From contig CAIVEA010000901.1 of assembly GCA_903904765.1 (NCBI GenBank), positions 1 through 6,507 of the forward strand: a stretch of DNA of 6,507 nt. The letters are read 5' to 3'. Source of the DNA: an uncultured Chloroflexota bacterium. Lineage in GTDB: Bacteria > Chloroflexota > Anaerolineae > Aggregatilineales > Phototrophicaceae. Below the pieces are notes generated by a model that saw nothing but the letters and a program-made list of their open reading frames with translations, searched no databases and was not told the DNA's origin. Positions 5,678-6,507 of the stretch are shown here, piece after piece. Positions within the stretch are counted from its first letter, which is position 1; each line of letters starts with the position of its first letter. A program made the translations under genes and the position numbers.

Positions 5678-6507
5678 ATGGCGACAGAAGTAGTCACCGT
5701 ATTGCAGGGCAAGCGCATCCTTCTGGGCGTGTGCGGCAGCATCGCCGCGTACAAAGCGGTAGACCTCGCCAGCAAGCTCACGCAGGCCGGGGCGCTGGTG
5801 GATGTCATCCTGACCGAAGCCGCCGAACGCTTTGTGACCGCGCTCACCTTTCAGGCCGTCACAGGCCGTCCGGTGTATGACAGCTTGTGGCAAAGCGGCG
5901 GCGCGGCGTTGCCCACGCACATCGCGCATGTCGGGCTGGGCGAAGGCGCGGATTTGCTGGTGGTTGCCCCTGCGACAGCCAATACCCTCGCCAAACTCGC
6001 GCACGGCCTCGCGGATGATCTGTTGAGCGTGACGGCGCTGGCCGCCCGCTGCCCGCTGCTGATCGCTCCGGCGATGGATGGTGGCATGTACGCGCATCCG
6101 GCGGTGCAGGCCAATCTGCAAACCCTGACGGAACGCGGTGCGCTGCTGATCGAACCGGACGAGGGGCGTTTTGCCTCCGGCTTGGTCGGGCGGGGGCGGC
6201 TGCCGGAGACTCCGGCGCTGCTCGGTCACATCCGGCGGGCGCTGGGCGCAAGCGGGGTGTTGCGCGGGCGGCGCGTGATCGTGACGGCGGGCGGCACGCG
6301 GGAGGCGATTGATCCGGTACGCTACCTGACCAACCGTTCCAGCGGCAAACAGGGCTATGCGCTGGCACAGGCCGCGCTGGATGCGGGAGCAGCGGTGACG
6401 CTGGTCAGCTCGGCGGCGCTGCCCACGCCGACAGGTGCAACGCTGGTTGCGGTGAACAGCGCTGGAGAGATGCTGGACGCGGTGCTGGCGCATCTGCCGG
6501 AGAGTGA
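5678..6507 (+). CDS. coaBC: Bifunctional phosphopantothenoylcysteine decarboxylase / phosphopantothenate-cysteine ligase, N-terminal part, cut by right edge
   Basis: This is the first 276 codons of CoaBC (Dfp), which makes 4'-phosphopantetheine for coenzyme A in the cytosol. The family is about 400 residues, so roughly the last third is missing. The CoaC flavoprotein domain (about 10-185) shows GVCGSIAAYKA (17-27), catalytic His84 in HVGLGEGAD, the FMN-binding PATANT (98-103), APAMDGGMY (130-138) and the clamp FASGLVGRGRLPE (165-177). The CoaB ligase domain begins near 197 with VIVTAGGTREAIDPVRYLTN and SSGKQG (221-226). Two positions differ from the E. coli pattern: Asp134 where PAMN has Asn, and Ser167 where ACG has Cys. 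The ATG at 5678 has AGGA 7 nt upstream. It follows the sulfur operon in the same direction after a 146-bp repeat-containing gap, so co-transcription is uncertain. Base composition is clearly more GC-rich than in the kinase genes. Confidence 0.95.
   Translation, partial: MATEVVTVLQGKRILLGVCGSIAAYKAVDLASKLTQAGALVDVILTEAAERFVTALTFQAVTGRPVYDSLWQSGGAALPTHIAHVGLGEGADLLVVAPATANTLAKLAHGLADDLLSVTALAARCPLLIAPAMDGGMYAHPAVQANLQTLTERGALLIEPDEGRFASGLVGRGRLPETPALLGHIRRALGASGVLRGRRVIVTAGGTREAIDPVRYLTNRSSGKQGYALAQAALDAGAAVTLVSSAALPTPTGATLVAVNSAGEMLDAVLAHLPES

Noticed and set aside
5624..6493. A 289-codon open frame on the minus strand opposite coaBC
   Set aside because: The translation is Arg/Gln-rich without domains, and it lies wholly over the well-supported coaBC frame and the upstream repeat.

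Overview
The window is a bacterial chromosomal segment of moderate to high GC, richest at the right end. It holds two sensor histidine kinases and one LuxR-type response regulator on the minus strand, and a rhodanese, a persulfide-dioxygenase fusion and the start of coaBC on the plus strand. I see no phage, transposase, CRISPR or RNA gene. The PAS-rich kinases, the CstB/BLH-like dioxygenase fusion and the intergenic palindromic repeats would fit a Chloroflexota-type genome. That is a weak inference with no marker gene behind it.

Left part (1-3623, all minus strand). A soluble-looking PAS/HisKA histidine kinase starts at 597 and runs off the left edge. Its first 199 residues, including the phospho-acceptor His motif, are present. 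A 251-bp AT-rich gap with dyad and TGTAA/TTACA motifs separates it from a tightly coupled two-component pair. That pair is a 707-residue membrane-anchored PAS-PAS-GAF-HisKA_3-HATPase kinase (1500-3623), followed after 15 nt by its probable partner, a NarL/LuxR-family response regulator (849-1484).

Centre (3624-3785). This is a 162-bp divergent intergenic region. It contains a perfect TATAAT on each strand, an 8-bp perfect inverted repeat in the kinase leader, an 8-bp direct repeat between the two -10 boxes, and an imperfect dyad abutting the plus-strand -10. It looks like a shared control region.

Right part (3786-6507, plus strand). A 109-residue single-domain rhodanese and a 464-residue metallo-beta-lactamase/persulfide dioxygenase with two C-terminal rhodanese modules form a probable two-gene operon for persulfide and sulfane-sulfur handling. 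The first rhodanese module of the fusion lacks a catalytic Cys and the second has one. A 146-bp spacer with two palindromic repeat-like elements follows. Then comes the N-terminal 276 codons of coaBC (coenzyme A biosynthesis), cut by the right edge.

Working model (inference): the kinase/regulator pair sits divergently next to the sulfur operon and may regulate it. The sequence proves neither this nor the signal. The sensor chain has only two cysteines and the regulator none, so direct thiol-persulfide sensing by the kinase is not an obvious mechanism.
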